Assembly: GCF_002847285.1 (NCBI RefSeq)
Contig: NZ_CP025407.1
Coordinates: 1,862,501 to 1,926,500 of the forward strand
DNA from: Streptomyces sp. CMB-StM0423
GTDB lineage: Bacteria; Actinomycetota; Actinomycetes; Streptomycetales; Streptomycetaceae
Length of the DNA: 64,000 bases
Direction of reading: 5' to 3'
Part shown: piece by piece, positions 28,049-37,554 of the stretch
Position numbering within the stretch: position 1 is the stretch's first letter
How the letters are laid out: every line of letters begins with the position of its first letter
Program-made: the position numbers and the translations under genes
Notes under the pieces: generated by a model
The model's input: the letters and a program-made list of their open reading frames with translations, nothing else
What the model was told of the DNA's origin: nothing
The model's database searches: none

Positions 28049-29052
28049 GTACGGAAGCACTGGGCGAGGAGCCGGGCTTCGAGCCCAAGATCCCGCCCGC
28101 CACGGAACCCCCTGCCACGGAACCCCCTGCCTCGGAACCCCCGGCCGCAGGACCTCCCGCCGCCGACCCGCGGGCGCTGGCCCGGGCGCGCCGGCGCCGC
28201 TCCACGGCCCGCTTCTGGCGCGCGTACCGGAAGCAGCGGGCGGGGCTCGTCGGCCTCGTCGCCCTCGTCGTCATCGCGTTCGTGGCACTGGCCGCGCCGC
28301 TGCTCGTCGGCTCCGACGCCGACAGCGTGACCGACGCGCCGGGCACCGCGCTGGAGGACCCCAGCACCGAGTTCCCGCTGGGCACCGACCAGTTCGGCCG
28401 CTCGGTGCTCGACCTCCTCGTCTACGGGGCGCGCATCTCGCTCACCGTCGGGCTGCTGGCCGCCGCGCTGACCGTCGGCATCGGCACCCTCGTCGGCATG
28501 GTCGCGGGACACTACGGCGGCTGGCTCTCCGGCGTGACCATGCGCGTCACCGACTTCTTCCTCGTCATGCCGACGCTGGTGCTGGCGATCGTGCTGGCCA
28601 CGGTGATGTCCCGGTCGGTCACCACCGTCATCATCGCGATCGGCGTGGCCGCCTGGCCCAAGACCGCGCGGCTGGTACGGGCGCAGACGCTGGCCATCGA
28701 GGCCCGCCCGTACGTCGAACGCGCCCGCGCGCTCGGCGGCGGGCACACGCACATCATGCTCCGGCACGTCCTGCCGAACGTGATGCCGCTGGTCCTCGCC
28801 CAGACCACGCTGGTCATCTCCGAGGCCATCCTCACCGAGGCGACGCTCGCGTTCCTCGGCCTCGGCGACCCGCAGGTCATCTCCTGGGGCGGCATGCTCC
28901 AGGACGCCCGTGAAGCGGGGGCGATCAGCTCCGGGCACTGGTCGTTCCTGGTGCCGCCGGGCATCGCCATCGCGGTGGTCGCACTCAGTTTCACGCTGTC
29001 GGGGCGCGCGCTGGAGTCCGTGCTCAATCCGAAGCTGGGGGTGGCGAAGTGA
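28045..29052 (+). CDS. ABC transporter permease (DppC/OppC type)
   Basis: The 335-residue permease is the partner of the upstream DppB-type protein. Family signatures are HPLGTDQFGRSVL-like FPLGTDQFGRSVLDLLVYG, an EAA loop (RARALGGGHTHIMLRHVLPNV) and EATLAFLGLGDPQVISWG. ATG 28045 overlaps the previous stop by four bases. The N-terminus carries an unusual Pro/Thr/Glu-rich tail made of TEPPA repeats encoded by tandem 15-bp units, absent from typical DppC proteins and probably a dispensable cytoplasmic extension. Confidence 0.95.
   Translation: MSTEALGEEPGFEPKIPPATEPPATEPPASEPPAAGPPAADPRALARARRRRSTARFWRAYRKQRAGLVGLVALVVIAFVALAAPLLVGSDADSVTDAPGTALEDPSTEFPLGTDQFGRSVLDLLVYGARISLTVGLLAAALTVGIGTLVGMVAGHYGGWLSGVTMRVTDFFLVMPTLVLAIVLATVMSRSVTTVIIAIGVAAWPKTARLVRAQTLAIEARPYVERARALGGGHTHIMLRHVLPNVMPLVLAQTTLVISEAILTEATLAFLGLGDPQVISWGGMLQDAREAGAISSGHWSFLVPPGIAIAVVALSFTLSGRALESVLNPKLGVAK
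28099..28143 (+). repeat. Three tandem 15-bp units inside the DppC-type gene
   Basis: Units GCCACGGAACCCCCT (twice exact) and GCCTCGGAACCCCCG (third, two changes) encode ATEPP-type pentapeptides. The count could vary between strains by slippage. Confidence 0.8.
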
Positions 29053-30026
29053 CGCTCCTCGACGTGCGCGACCTGCACGTGACGTACGGTACGGGCGCCG
29101 CCGCCGTCCCCGCGGTCCGCGGCGTGGACCTCAGCCTGGCCGCGGGGCAGAAGCTCGGCCTGGCGGGCGAATCGGGCTGCGGCAAGTCGACCCTGGCGCT
29201 GGCACTGCTGCGGCTGCTGCCGCACTCCGCGCGGCTGAGCGGGGAGATCCTGCTCGACGGCGAGGACGTGCTCACGATGTCGTGGGGGCGGCTGCGCGCG
29301 GTGCGCTGGGCGGGCGCGTCGATCGTCTTCCAGGGCGCGATGCACTCGCTCAACGCCGTCCACCGCATCCGCGACCAGATCGCCGAGCCGATCCTGCTGC
29401 ACCGGCTGGAGACCTCCCAGAGCGCGGCCCGGCGGCGGGCGGAGGGGCTGCTGGAGCAGGTCGGGCTGCCGGCCGCCCGCGGCGGCGCGTACCCGCACGA
29501 GCTGTCCGGCGGCCAGCGGCAGCGGGTGATGATCGCGATGGCGCTGGCGTGCGACCCGCGGCTGATCGTCGCCGACGAGCCGACGACGGCGCTGGACGTG
29601 ATGATCCAGGCGCAGATCCTGCGGCTCATCGAGCGGCTGGTCGCCGACCAGGGCATCAGCCTGCTGATGATCAGCCACGACCTGGCGGTGCTCTCCGACA
29701 CCTGCGACCGGCTGGCGGTCATGTACGCGGGCCGGATCGTCGAGGAGGGCCCGGCGCAGACGGTGTTCACGGCGGCGGAGCACCCGTACAGCGGCGCGCT
29801 GGCGGCCGCGTTCCCGACCGTGGGCCGCGCCGCCGACCGCCGCGCCCCGCAGGGCCTGCCCGGCGATCCGCCGGACCCGGCCCGGCTTCCGCCGGGCTGC
29901 GCGTTCCACCCGCGCTGCCCGGTGGCGCTGGAGACCTGCGCGACGGCGGACCCGCGGCTGCGGGAGGCGGGCCCGGGGCGGCGGGCCGCGTGCGTACACG
30001 TGGACAGCGTCAAGGAGGCACGGTGA
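29049..30026 (+). CDS. ABC transporter ATP-binding protein (DppD/OppD type)
   Basis: The 325-residue ATPase has Walker A GESGCGKST, signature LSGGQRQRV, Walker B LIVADEPTTALD and the H-loop SHD. The C-terminal oligopeptide-transporter domain contains the GDPPDPARLPPGCAFHPRCP motif with cysteines that ligate a cluster in some family members. The GTG start overlaps the previous stop as GTGA, showing tight coupling. Confidence 0.95.
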   Translation: MTLLDVRDLHVTYGTGAAAVPAVRGVDLSLAAGQKLGLAGESGCGKSTLALALLRLLPHSARLSGEILLDGEDVLTMSWGRLRAVRWAGASIVFQGAMHSLNAVHRIRDQIAEPILLHRLETSQSAARRRAEGLLEQVGLPAARGGAYPHELSGGQRQRVMIAMALACDPRLIVADEPTTALDVMIQAQILRLIERLVADQGISLLMISHDLAVLSDTCDRLAVMYAGRIVEEGPAQTVFTAAEHPYSGALAAAFPTVGRAADRRAPQGLPGDPPDPARLPPGCAFHPRCPVALETCATADPRLREAGPGRRAACVHVDSVKEAR

Positions 30027-31192
30027 GCGGGGAGTCGGCGGAGAAGGCAAAGGACGCGGGGGCGCCGGGGGCGGACGGGGACGTACGCGCGGGGGCGCCT
30101 GCGGCCCCGGGCAAGGAGCCGGCGAACGGGATCGCGGCCGGTGCCGGAGGCCCCGGGTTGCGCAAGCCCGGGCCCGCGGCCGTACGCGGCGAAGACGCCC
30201 CCGCCGCCGGGCCGCTGCTCGCCGCCGACGGGCTGCGGGTCGTCTTCCCCGGGCGGCACGGCGCACCCCCCGCGCGGGCCGTCGACGGCGTGCACCTCGC
30301 CATCGGCCCCGGCGAGATCGTCGCCCTCGTCGGCGAGTCGGGATGCGGCAAGACCACCCTGGCCCGCGCGCTCCTCGGCCTGGTCCGCCCCACCGCGGGC
30401 ACGGTCGCGTTCCGCGGCTCCCCGCTGGCGTACGGCGGCCGGGCGCTCAAGGCGTACCGGCGGCGGGTGCAGCTCGTGCTCCAGGACCCCAGCGGCTCGC
30501 TCAACCCGCGGCACACCGTCTACGACGCCGTCGCCGAGGGCCTGCGCATCCACGGCCACCGCGGCGACGAACGCGCCGCCGTGGCCTCCGCGCTCGCCCG
30601 CGCCGGGCTGCGCCCGCCGGAGCGGTTCTTCCTGCGCTACCCGCACGAGCTGTCCGGCGGCCAGCGGCAGCGCGTCGTCATCGCCGGGGCCCTGGTGCTC
30701 GACCCGGAGCTGATCGTCGCCGACGAGCCGGTGGCCTCGCTCGACGCCTCGGTGCGCGGCGAGATCCTGGCGCTGCTGCTGCGGCTCCGCGACCAACTGG
30801 GGCTGTCCGCACTGGTCGTCACGCACGACCTGGGGCTGGCGTGGAACATCGCGGACCGGGTCGCGGTGATGTACCTGGGCCGGATCGTGGAGGCGGGCCC
30901 GGTGGAGGAGGTGCTGACGGCGCCGCGGCACCCGTACACGAAGGCCCTGCTGTCGGTGCTGCCGGAGTCGGGGACGGCGCCGGTGGTGCTGACGGGCGAG
31001 CCGCCGGACCCGGCGCGGATCCCGGGCGGCTGCCGGTTCCACGCGCGCTGCCAGCAGCTCGCCTCCGGCGAGGCGGCGTCGGCGGGCGTCGCGGACGCCT
31101 GCCGCGGCACGGACCTGCCGGTGCTGGACGGGACCCGGCCGGGGGTGGCGTGCCACCTGGCCGGGACGGCGGCGGCGGCCCCGCCGGCGTAG
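30023..31192 (+). CDS. ABC transporter ATP-binding protein (DppF/OppF type)
   Basis: The 389-residue second ATPase of the importer has Walker A GESGCGKTT, signature LSGGQRQRV, Walker B LIVADEPVASLD and a C-terminal oligopeptide domain (GEPPDPARIPGGCRFHARC). The first 65 residues are a low-complexity Ala/Gly/Pro extension not usual for the family. A later start near the LLAADGLRVVF block is possible, but the GTGA overlap with the previous gene favours 30023. Last gene of the operon. Confidence 0.93.
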   Translation: MSGESAEKAKDAGAPGADGDVRAGAPAAPGKEPANGIAAGAGGPGLRKPGPAAVRGEDAPAAGPLLAADGLRVVFPGRHGAPPARAVDGVHLAIGPGEIVALVGESGCGKTTLARALLGLVRPTAGTVAFRGSPLAYGGRALKAYRRRVQLVLQDPSGSLNPRHTVYDAVAEGLRIHGHRGDERAAVASALARAGLRPPERFFLRYPHELSGGQRQRVVIAGALVLDPELIVADEPVASLDASVRGEILALLLRLRDQLGLSALVVTHDLGLAWNIADRVAVMYLGRIVEAGPVEEVLTAPRHPYTKALLSVLPESGTAPVVLTGEPPDPARIPGGCRFHARCQQLASGEAASAGVADACRGTDLPVLDGTRPGVACHLAGTAAAAPPA

Positions 31193-31234
31193 GACGGCAG
31201 GCGGCGCCTGCCGGGGCACCGGGCGGGCGCCGTC
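31193..31234. terminator. Convergent-gene hairpin between the ABC operon and ribF
   Basis: An 8-bp stem with a 3-base loop (31195-31202/31206-31213) lies inside a larger GACGGC/GCCGTC pair. It directly follows one stop codon and touches the other, so it probably ends transcription both ways. Confidence 0.5.
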
Positions 31235-32177
31235 AGCGGGCCGCGGTCAGCTCGCGGCAGGCGTCGACGTCGCGGCGCATCTGGTCCTTCAGGTCCTCAA
31301 CGGTCTCGAAGCGCTCCTGGCCGCGGACGAAGGCGAGGAAGTCGACGGCCACGTGCAGCCCGTACAGGTCGAGGTCGTCGCGGTCGAGCGCGTACGCCTC
31401 CACCGTCCGCTCCGTGCCGTCGAACTGCGGGTTGGTGCCGACGGAGATCGCCGCGGGCAGCCGGTCGCCCGCGGCCTCCAGCCAGCCCGCGTACACCCCG
31501 TCGGCGGGGATCGCGGTGTGCGGCAGGGTCTCCAGGTTGGCGGTCGGGAAGCCCAGCTCGCGGCCGCGCTGCGCGCCGCGTACGACGACGCCCTCGACGC
31601 GGTGCGGCCGCCCCAGCACCTCCGCCGCCCCGGTGACGTCGCCCTCGGCGATCAGCCGCCGGGCGAGGGTGGAGGAGAACGGCTCGCCGCCGCCCGCGGC
31701 GCCGCTGACCTGGAGGTCGACGACGTCCACCGTGTAGTCGTACGTCTCGCCGAGGGAGGTGAGGAACGCGACGTCGCCGGCGGCCTTGTGGCCGAAGCGG
31801 AAGTTCGGGCCCTCCACCACCACACGCGCGTGCAGCTTGTCGACCAGCACCTTCACCACGAAGTCCGCGGGCGCCAGCTTCGAGAACTCCGCGGTGAACG
31901 GCAGGATCAGCAGCGCGTCCACGCCGAGGTCCGCCATCAGCTCCGCCCGCCGGTGGTGCGCGGCCAGCAGCGGGGGGTGGCTGCCGGGGCGGACGACCTC
32001 CATGGGGTGCGGGTCGAAGGTCACCACGACGGACTGCACGCCCAGTTCCCGGGCCCGCTTCACTGTCCGGCCGATGATGAGCTGGTGGCCGCGGTGCACG
32101 CCGTCGAACGAGCCGATGGTGACGACGCTGCGCCCCCACCCCTCGGGGATGTCCTCCAAGCCACGCCAGCGCTGCAC
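31233..32177 (-). CDS. ribF: Bifunctional riboflavin kinase/FAD synthetase
   Basis: The 314-residue protein makes FMN and FAD. The N-terminal adenylyltransferase domain shows VVTIGSFDGVHRGHQ and TFDPHPMEV; the insert PNFRFGHKAAGD follows. The C-terminal kinase domain has GRELGFPTANL and GVYAGW, with the catalytic Glu region TVEAYALD. GTG 32177 begins VQRWRGLEDIPEGWG as in Streptomyces and has GAGGAG eight bases upstream. A much longer open frame upstream is spurious. It lies downstream of the truB gene region, as in other actinobacteria. Confidence 0.95.
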   Translation of the reverse strand: MQRWRGLEDIPEGWGRSVVTIGSFDGVHRGHQLIIGRTVKRARELGVQSVVVTFDPHPMEVVRPGSHPPLLAAHHRRAELMADLGVDALLILPFTAEFSKLAPADFVVKVLVDKLHARVVVEGPNFRFGHKAAGDVAFLTSLGETYDYTVDVVDLQVSGAAGGGEPFSSTLARRLIAEGDVTGAAEVLGRPHRVEGVVVRGAQRGRELGFPTANLETLPHTAIPADGVYAGWLEAAGDRLPAAISVGTNPQFDGTERTVEAYALDRDDLDLYGLHVAVDFLAFVRGQERFETVEDLKDQMRRDVDACRELTAAR

Positions 32178-32309
32178 TCTGCCCGCTCCTCGGTCCGCCG
32201 TTGTCGTGCCTGCCCCGTACAGGATTGTGGAACACAAGACTGCCATGCTCGCGGTCGAGCGCAGGAGCCGGGCGCCGGTCCGCCCGGCGGGACGGCCGGT
32301 TTCGTGCGG

Positions 32310-32330
32310 CGGTACGGGCGGTCCGTACCG
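32310..32330 (-). terminator. Hairpin after the trypsin-STAND gene
   Basis: CGGTACGG/CCGTACCG arms (8 bp, loop 5) lie 33 bases past the stop codon at 32363, ahead of ribF. A short TTGTG-GAA-CACAA palindrome at 32225-32237 in the same gap might be an operator for ribF; evidence for that is weak. Confidence 0.45.
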
Positions 32331-32362
32331 ACTCCGCCGTCTTCTGCCGCACGCCCGCGGGC

Positions 32363-35300
32363 TCAGGACGCGCGCCGCGGGTGCGCCGTGCCCACGGCGA
32401 GCTGCGCGCTCGGCCCCAGCAGCACCGCCCAGCCGTCCCGGTCCGCGGCCAGCCAGCCGCGCAGTTGCGCCGCGAACGCGGGCAGCTCGGCGGCGAGGGC
32501 CACCAGCCGCCGGTCGAAGACCGCCGCCCCCTCCGGGGTACGGGACAGCAGCAGCCCGATGCGCCGGACGAGGTCCCGGGTGCCGCACTCCGTGCGCCGC
32601 CCGGTGGCGCGGCCGACGGCGGCGAGCAGGGCGTCGAGCACGGCGGGCTCGCGCTCGCGGTCCAGGAGCACGGCGAGCAGTTCGCTGCGCAGGGCACCGG
32701 AGGTGCGGGTGCCGGGGTCCGCGACGACGGGCGCGAGCGCGCGGCGCACCACCGGCGAGTGCGCGGTCAGCAGCTCGACGGCGAGCGGGAGGAGTACGGC
32801 GCGGTCGCCCTGCCCGTGCTCCAGCCGCCGGTCCACGAAGTCGGCGGCGGCCGCGGCGCCTTCGGGGTGGTGCCCGACGTACTCGCGGACGAGGTCCGCG
32901 GCGCTGCGCGCCAGCGCGGGGGCGTCGGCGCGGACGCGGGCGAGGGTGCGCAGCACGTCGGCGGCGCCGTTGCCGGACTGGTGGAGGCGGTCCCGGAAGG
33001 CGTCGAGCACGGGCCCGGGGTGGGTGGCGAGCGCGGGGGCGAAGTCGGCGGGGGCGAGGTGCGGGTCGTCGCCGGCGAGGAGTGCGAGGGCGCGGTCGAG
33101 GTGCGCGGGGCGGCTCTCGGGGTCGCGGAGGAGCACGGCGAGGGCGGGGCCGTGGAGGGTGTCGTCGCCGGCGTGGGCGAGCAGGGCCTGCGCGGCGTAG
33201 CGCAGCAGCGCGCGGTCGGCGGCGCCGCGCGCGTGCCGGGCGGTCTTCGGCGCGTACGCCGCGGCGGCAACCCGCCGCTCCGGGCGGGGGTCGCGGGCCC
33301 AGCGGTCCACGGCGCGGCACAGGGCGGACGGCTCGTCCTCGGCGAGCGCGGCGAGAAGTTCGCCGGCACGAGGGTGGGCGGTGGCGACGAGGGCGTCGGC
33401 GAGGTCGTCCACGGCGCGGGCACGGTGGGTGTGGAGGAGCGCCTGGGCGGCGTCGGCGACGGTGGCGCCCTCGGCGGGCAGCGCGCGCTCGTCGTCGAAC
33501 CAGCCGACGAGGAGCCGCTGCGCGGGGGTGGGGTCGGCGTGCAGCAGCTCCCCGGCGGCGGTCAGGTACGTGGACGGGCGGCGGGTGTCGGCGGGCACGA
33601 GGCGGCGCAGCAGGTCGAGGCGGTCGGCGAGCGGGAGGGGCAGCCGGGTGAAGAACGACGGGCCGAAGAGGGCGAGCACGGCGGGGAGTTGCGCGGTGCC
33701 GCCGAAGCGGGCGGCGTGCCCGGCGAGGCAGGCGGCGAGGCGCCGGAGCACCCGCCGGTACGGGCGGGCGTCGGGCACCCGCAGCAGGGTCTCGCCGAGC
33801 AGATGGGCGGCCCACCAGCCGCCGTCGGCCCCGGGGGGCAAACCGTGGCCCGGCTCCGGGAACGACGTGCGGCGGCTGACCGCGGCGTCGGCGGCGCCCA
33901 GCAGGTCCGTCAGCCGGCGGCCCAGCTCCGTACCGCCGTGCCGCCGCTCCAGCAGGAGCAGCGCCTCGACGCACGCCCCGATCCGGTGCGGCGGCACCGG
34001 CAGCGCGCGCCGCGCGGCGCCGCCGTCCGCGGAGGACGGCAGGTCTCCGGGGCGCCAGCGCTCGGAGGTGCGGTGGACGAGCACGGCGAGGGCGGCGTCG
34101 ACGTCGAGGTGGGCGCCCTGCAGCCAGTCGGCGAACTCCTCGTGCGCGAACCGGTACCCGGCACCCGCGGGCACCAGCAGCCCCTCGGCGAGCACCGCGG
34201 AGGCCCACCCGGTGAGACCGGCGAGATGGTCCGGCACCCGCCAGGGAAACAGCTCCTCGAACGCCGCCCGCTCCAACTCCCCCTGCCCGGGCCCCAGACA
34301 CCGCCGCGCCGCCTCATGCACCTGCCCGGCGACGTACACGGCCAGCCGCGAGACGGCGGCCCCCCGGGGCCCGCCGGGACCGGCGCCGCGGACGAGCCGG
34401 GAGGCGATGCGCAAAGAGACAAGCGCAAGGTAAGCCTCGAAAACCTCCCACCGCCGCGCCCCGGCACCACCCGGCGCGGTAGCGGAACGGCCCGGCCCCG
34501 CAGCAGCGGCAGCCGGCCCCGGGGCCGCTGCGGCACCCGCTCCCACCCCGGCCCGCGGCGAAGCCGCTGCCGCCCCGGACCCGCCCGGCGCGGAGGCACT
34601 ATCGCCCAGGTCCGGACCCGCCCCGCCCGCCAGCGGTGCCGCGGACCCCGGTCCGGCGCCCGCGGGCCCCGCTCCCTGCCCGGCACCCGTCCGCTCCGTC
34701 CCGTACCCGGCGGAACCCGCTGCCGCGCCCGGCTCACCCGGCAACGGCGCTGCGGGCACCAGCCCGGCGCCCGCGCCCGGGGCCTGCGCCGGGGCCGCCG
34801 CGCCCCCGCGCGCCTCCTGCGTCCCGCCCCGGTCCGCCCCTCCCCCGCCCGGCTCCGCCGCCTCGCCCTCCCGCGGCAGCGCCGCGCGGACTTCCGCCAG
34901 CAGCCGCAGCGTCAGCGGGTGGCGGGACTCCGCCCCGTGGAGGGCGGTGGCCGGGAGGCCGTAGTGGGTGCGGGCGCGTGCCGCCTCTGCCGGGGTGAAG
35001 TCCCCCAGCGGGACACACGGCGGCAGCGCGTCGGGACCCGACCGCCCCGCGTGCAGCATCCCCGCGGGGAACAGCGCACCCGCCCGTTCCCAGTACTCCG
35101 GCCGGCACGCGAGCACCAGCCGTACGCCGTGCTCGCCCAGCCACTCCGCCGTGTGCGCCGTCCACTCCCCCAGCGCCGCCGCCAGCACCGGCGGCATCTC
35201 CTCGGGACCGTCGAGCAGGACCAGCAACGGCCGCCCCGCGACGTGCGCTTGCGCGGCGACCGCCTCCGCGGTGGCCGACGCCGGGTCGCCCGCGCAGCCG

Positions 35301-36457
35301 GCGGCGCCCGCCGCCGCGGCCACCACCCGCGCGGCGTCGCGCAGCGCCCGGGCCACGGCATCCCGTACACCGGCGTCCGCGACCTTCAGATCCGCGCCGC
35401 GCAGGCGCACCGAGGGCGCGCCTTCCGCGGCGCGGCGGGCCGCGAGCCCGGCAAGTTCGGTCGACCGCCCGGTGCCGGGCCCGCCGGCGAGCGCGAGAAC
35501 GTGCGCCCCACCGCCGAAGAACCGCCCGAACTCCGTCCCCACCCCTCGCCGTTCCACCGGCGGCCCCCACACATGCGCGCAGGAGCCACCCGGAAGTGCC
35601 GCGCCGACGCAGGCACCCAGGCCCTCCGCGACGCCCGCGACCGCCGCTCCCCCGGGCCCCGCCGCACCGCGAGTGACCGTGGCGGCTGCGGCCCACGCGA
35701 CCCGGTCCGCAGCCGCAACTCCCCCGGCTCCCGCGGCTCCCCAGAAGCCTCCGGCTCCCGCGGCCGCACCACCGCCCGCCTCCCCCAGCTCGACCGCCCC
35801 CGCCAGGTTCAAGTCCCGCCCGTACGCGGCCACCTGCGCCCCGCCCCGGTCCAGCGCCGCGCCCAGCGTCCCCGCCGCATCGTCCGCCGCCCCGCGCAGC
35901 GGCACCGCGTGGGCCACCCCGCCGCGGTCCGCGTGCAGCGCGGTGCCGACCACGGCGACCACCGCCCCGCTCGCGGCGTCCACGACCGGCGCGCCGCTCG
36001 CCTCGCCGCCCGCGCGCAGCGACTCGTGCGGGGCCAGGGCGAGTTGCAGCACTCCGTCGACGAGGTGGTAGCGGTCGGTCGCGGTGTACGTGGCCGCCGC
36101 CGCGGCCACCACCCGCCCGGGCACCCGCGCCAGGGGCAGCGCGACGGCCACCTCCGTGCCGTCTTCGGGCACCGCGGCGGCGAGCGCGAAGGCCCGGGCG
36201 CCGGCCAGCCCCGGGGCCCGTACGACAGCCAGGTCCGCACCCGGCAGCGAGGTGACGTCCGCGGACTCGACCAGCCAGGTGTGCGCGTCGCCGGGCGCGT
36301 GCAGCACCAGCCGGGCGAGTCCGTCCACGGCCTCGTGACTCGTGAGCACCGTGCCCTCGGCGTCCACGAGGAATCCGGTGCCCCGCGGGCGCCCGGCCAG
36401 GTCGCGGATGCGGACGACGGTGCCGGGCGCGCGCGGCGGCGGCGATGAATACGGCAA
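32363..36457 (-). CDS. Trypsin-like protease fused to STAND/NACHT-type ATPase and helical repeats
   Basis: This is a protein of about 1364 residues. Residues 1-200 form a trypsin-like domain with H41 (VLTSHEAV), D75 (GADLAVV) and S154 (GEASGAPVV); the usual GDSGGP is degenerate but Ser and flanking Gly remain. An ATPase follows: Walker A GGPGTGRST (325-333, Arg for Lys) and Walker B LLVLLDGPEE (411-420) of NACHT style. A Gly/Ala/Pro insert (about 530-670) and a long alpha-helical repeat-like C-terminus complete it. The TTG start at 36457 has GGGGAGG seven bases upstream; a GTG at 36571 is an alternative. It lies alone between ribF and truB, where streptomycetes often have such a gene. Role unknown: sensor-effector or chaperone-like. 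Confidence 0.8.
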   Translation of the reverse strand: MPYSSPPPRAPGTVVRIRDLAGRPRGTGFLVDAEGTVLTSHEAVDGLARLVLHAPGDAHTWLVESADVTSLPGADLAVVRAPGLAGARAFALAAAVPEDGTEVAVALPLARVPGRVVAAAAATYTATDRYHLVDGVLQLALAPHESLRAGGEASGAPVVDAASGAVVAVVGTALHADRGGVAHAVPLRGAADDAAGTLGAALDRGGAQVAAYGRDLNLAGAVELGEAGGGAAAGAGGFWGAAGAGGVAAADRVAWAAAATVTRGAAGPGGAAVAGVAEGLGACVGAALPGGSCAHVWGPPVERRGVGTEFGRFFGGGAHVLALAGGPGTGRSTELAGLAARRAAEGAPSVRLRGADLKVADAGVRDAVARALRDAARVVAAAAGAAGCAGDPASATAEAVAAQAHVAGRPLLVLLDGPEEMPPVLAAALGEWTAHTAEWLGEHGVRLVLACRPEYWERAGALFPAGMLHAGRSGPDALPPCVPLGDFTPAEAARARTHYGLPATALHGAESRHPLTLRLLAEVRAALPREGEAAEPGGGGADRGGTQEARGGAAAPAQAPGAGAGLVPAAPLPGEPGAAAGSAGYGTERTGAGQGAGPAGAGPGSAAPLAGGAGPDLGDSASAPGGSGAAAASPRAGVGAGAAAAPGPAAAAAGPGRSATAPGGAGARRWEVFEAYLALVSLRIASRLVRGAGPGGPRGAAVSRLAVYVAGQVHEAARRCLGPGQGELERAAFEELFPWRVPDHLAGLTGWASAVLAEGLLVPAGAGYRFAHEEFADWLQGAHLDVDAALAVLVHRTSERWRPGDLPSSADGGAARRALPVPPHRIGACVEALLLLERRHGGTELGRRLTDLLGAADAAVSRRTSFPEPGHGLPPGADGGWWAAHLLGETLLRVPDARPYRRVLRRLAACLAGHAARFGGTAQLPAVLALFGPSFFTRLPLPLADRLDLLRRLVPADTRRPSTYLTAAGELLHADPTPAQRLLVGWFDDERALPAEGATVADAAQALLHTHRARAVDDLADALVATAHPRAGELLAALAEDEPSALCRAVDRWARDPRPERRVAAAAYAPKTARHARGAADRALLRYAAQALLAHAGDDTLHGPALAVLLRDPESRPAHLDRALALLAGDDPHLAPADFAPALATHPGPVLDAFRDRLHQSGNGAADVLRTLARVRADAPALARSAADLVREYVGHHPEGAAAAADFVDRRLEHGQGDRAVLLPLAVELLTAHSPVVRRALAPVVADPGTRTSGALRSELLAVLLDREREPAVLDALLAAVGRATGRRTECGTRDLVRRIGLLLSRTPEGAAVFDRRLVALAAELPAFAAQLRGWLAADRDGWAVLLGPSAQLAVGTAHPRRAS

Positions 36458-36651
36458 CGGCCAGCCTCCCCGGGTGAGCCCCAGGGCATGGCTTGCCACC
36501 GCCTGATCACGGGAAACGACGAATGGCGCGATGCGCCCCCCGGGACACCCGTTCGGCGGAATCCACGCCACCGCGGAGGACCGGAGCGGCGGTCACGTAC
36601 CCCCGCACGACCGCCCCGCGGCCCGGCGGACCACGCGAACGGCACCGCTGA

Positions 36652-37554
36652 CTACGCGAACACCGCCAGCGCCTTCGCCCGCCCCCCGGCCGGCTCCACC
36701 AGCGCCAGGAACCGCCCGTCCGGGCCGAACACCGCGTGCGGCCCCTCCGCCAGCCCCTCCGGCACCACCACCCGCACCCCGTGCGACAGCAGCCGCGCCT
36801 GCTCGGCGTCCACGTCCCAGCGCGGGAAGGCCGCCGCCGCGGCGTCCCCGATCGGCAGCACGCCGAGCCGCTCCTCCAACTGCTCCAGCGTCCGCGCCCC
36901 GTCCAGCCCGTACGGGCCGACGCGGGTGCGGCGCAGCGCGGTGAGGTGGCCGCCGACGCCGAGTCCTGCGCCGAGGTCGCGGGCCAGGGCGCGGATGTAC
37001 GTGCCCGAGGAGCACTCGACCGTGACGTCCAGGTCCGTCACCCGGGTGCCGTCCGCGGCCGTCGCCGTCCGCACGTCGTGCAGCACGAAGGTGCTGACGG
37101 TCACCGGCCGCGCCGGCAGTTCCACGGCCTCGCCGTCGAGCACCCGCTTGTACGACCGCTTGCCGTCCACCTTGATCGCGCTGACGGCGGACGGCACCTG
37201 CATGATGTCGCCGGTCAGCCCGGCGATGCCGGCATCGACCGCGCCCGGCGGCAGGTCACCGGCGTCGGCGGTGGCGGTGACGTCGCCCTCGGCGTCGTCG
37301 GTCACCGTCGTCTGGCCGAGCCGGATCGTGGCCCGGTACTCCTTGTCGGTGAGCGCGAGGTGGCCCAGCAGCCGGGTCGCCTTCTCCACGCCGAGGACGA
37401 GTACGCCCGTCGCCATCGGGTCCAGCGTCCCGGCGTGGCCCACACGCCGGGTACGGGCCAGCCGACGCAGCCGGCCGACGACGTCGTGCGAGGTCAGCCC
37501 GGCCGGCTTGTCGACGATGACAAGGCCGTCCGGGCCGGTCGGCTTCCCCCTCAT
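36652..37554 (-). CDS. truB: tRNA pseudouridine(55) synthase
   Basis: TruB makes pseudouridine 55 in the T-loop of tRNAs. The 300-residue protein has the IVDKPAGLTSHDVV start, catalytic Asp in GHAGTLDPMATGVL (D45), and KEYRATIRLG; CSSGTYIRALARDLG is conserved. The actinobacterial C-terminal extension with a PUA-like end is present. ATG 37554 overlaps the rbfA stop by four bases (ATGA), so expression is coupled. Confidence 0.96.
   Translation of the reverse strand: MRGKPTGPDGLVIVDKPAGLTSHDVVGRLRRLARTRRVGHAGTLDPMATGVLVLGVEKATRLLGHLALTDKEYRATIRLGQTTVTDDAEGDVTATADAGDLPPGAVDAGIAGLTGDIMQVPSAVSAIKVDGKRSYKRVLDGEAVELPARPVTVSTFVLHDVRTATAADGTRVTDLDVTVECSSGTYIRALARDLGAGLGVGGHLTALRRTRVGPYGLDGARTLEQLEERLGVLPIGDAAAAAFPRWDVDAEQARLLSHGVRVVVPEGLAEGPHAVFGPDGRFLALVEPAGGRAKALAVFA

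Noticed and set aside
31233..34301. A single long minus-strand frame joining ribF to upstream sequence
   Set aside because: Only the part from GTG 32177 matches RibF; the rest is another frame of the trypsin-STAND gene.
32201..36448. A 4.2-kb plus-strand open frame opposite the trypsin-STAND gene
   Set aside because: Low-complexity product without recognisable domain; the minus-strand frame carries protease and ATPase motifs.
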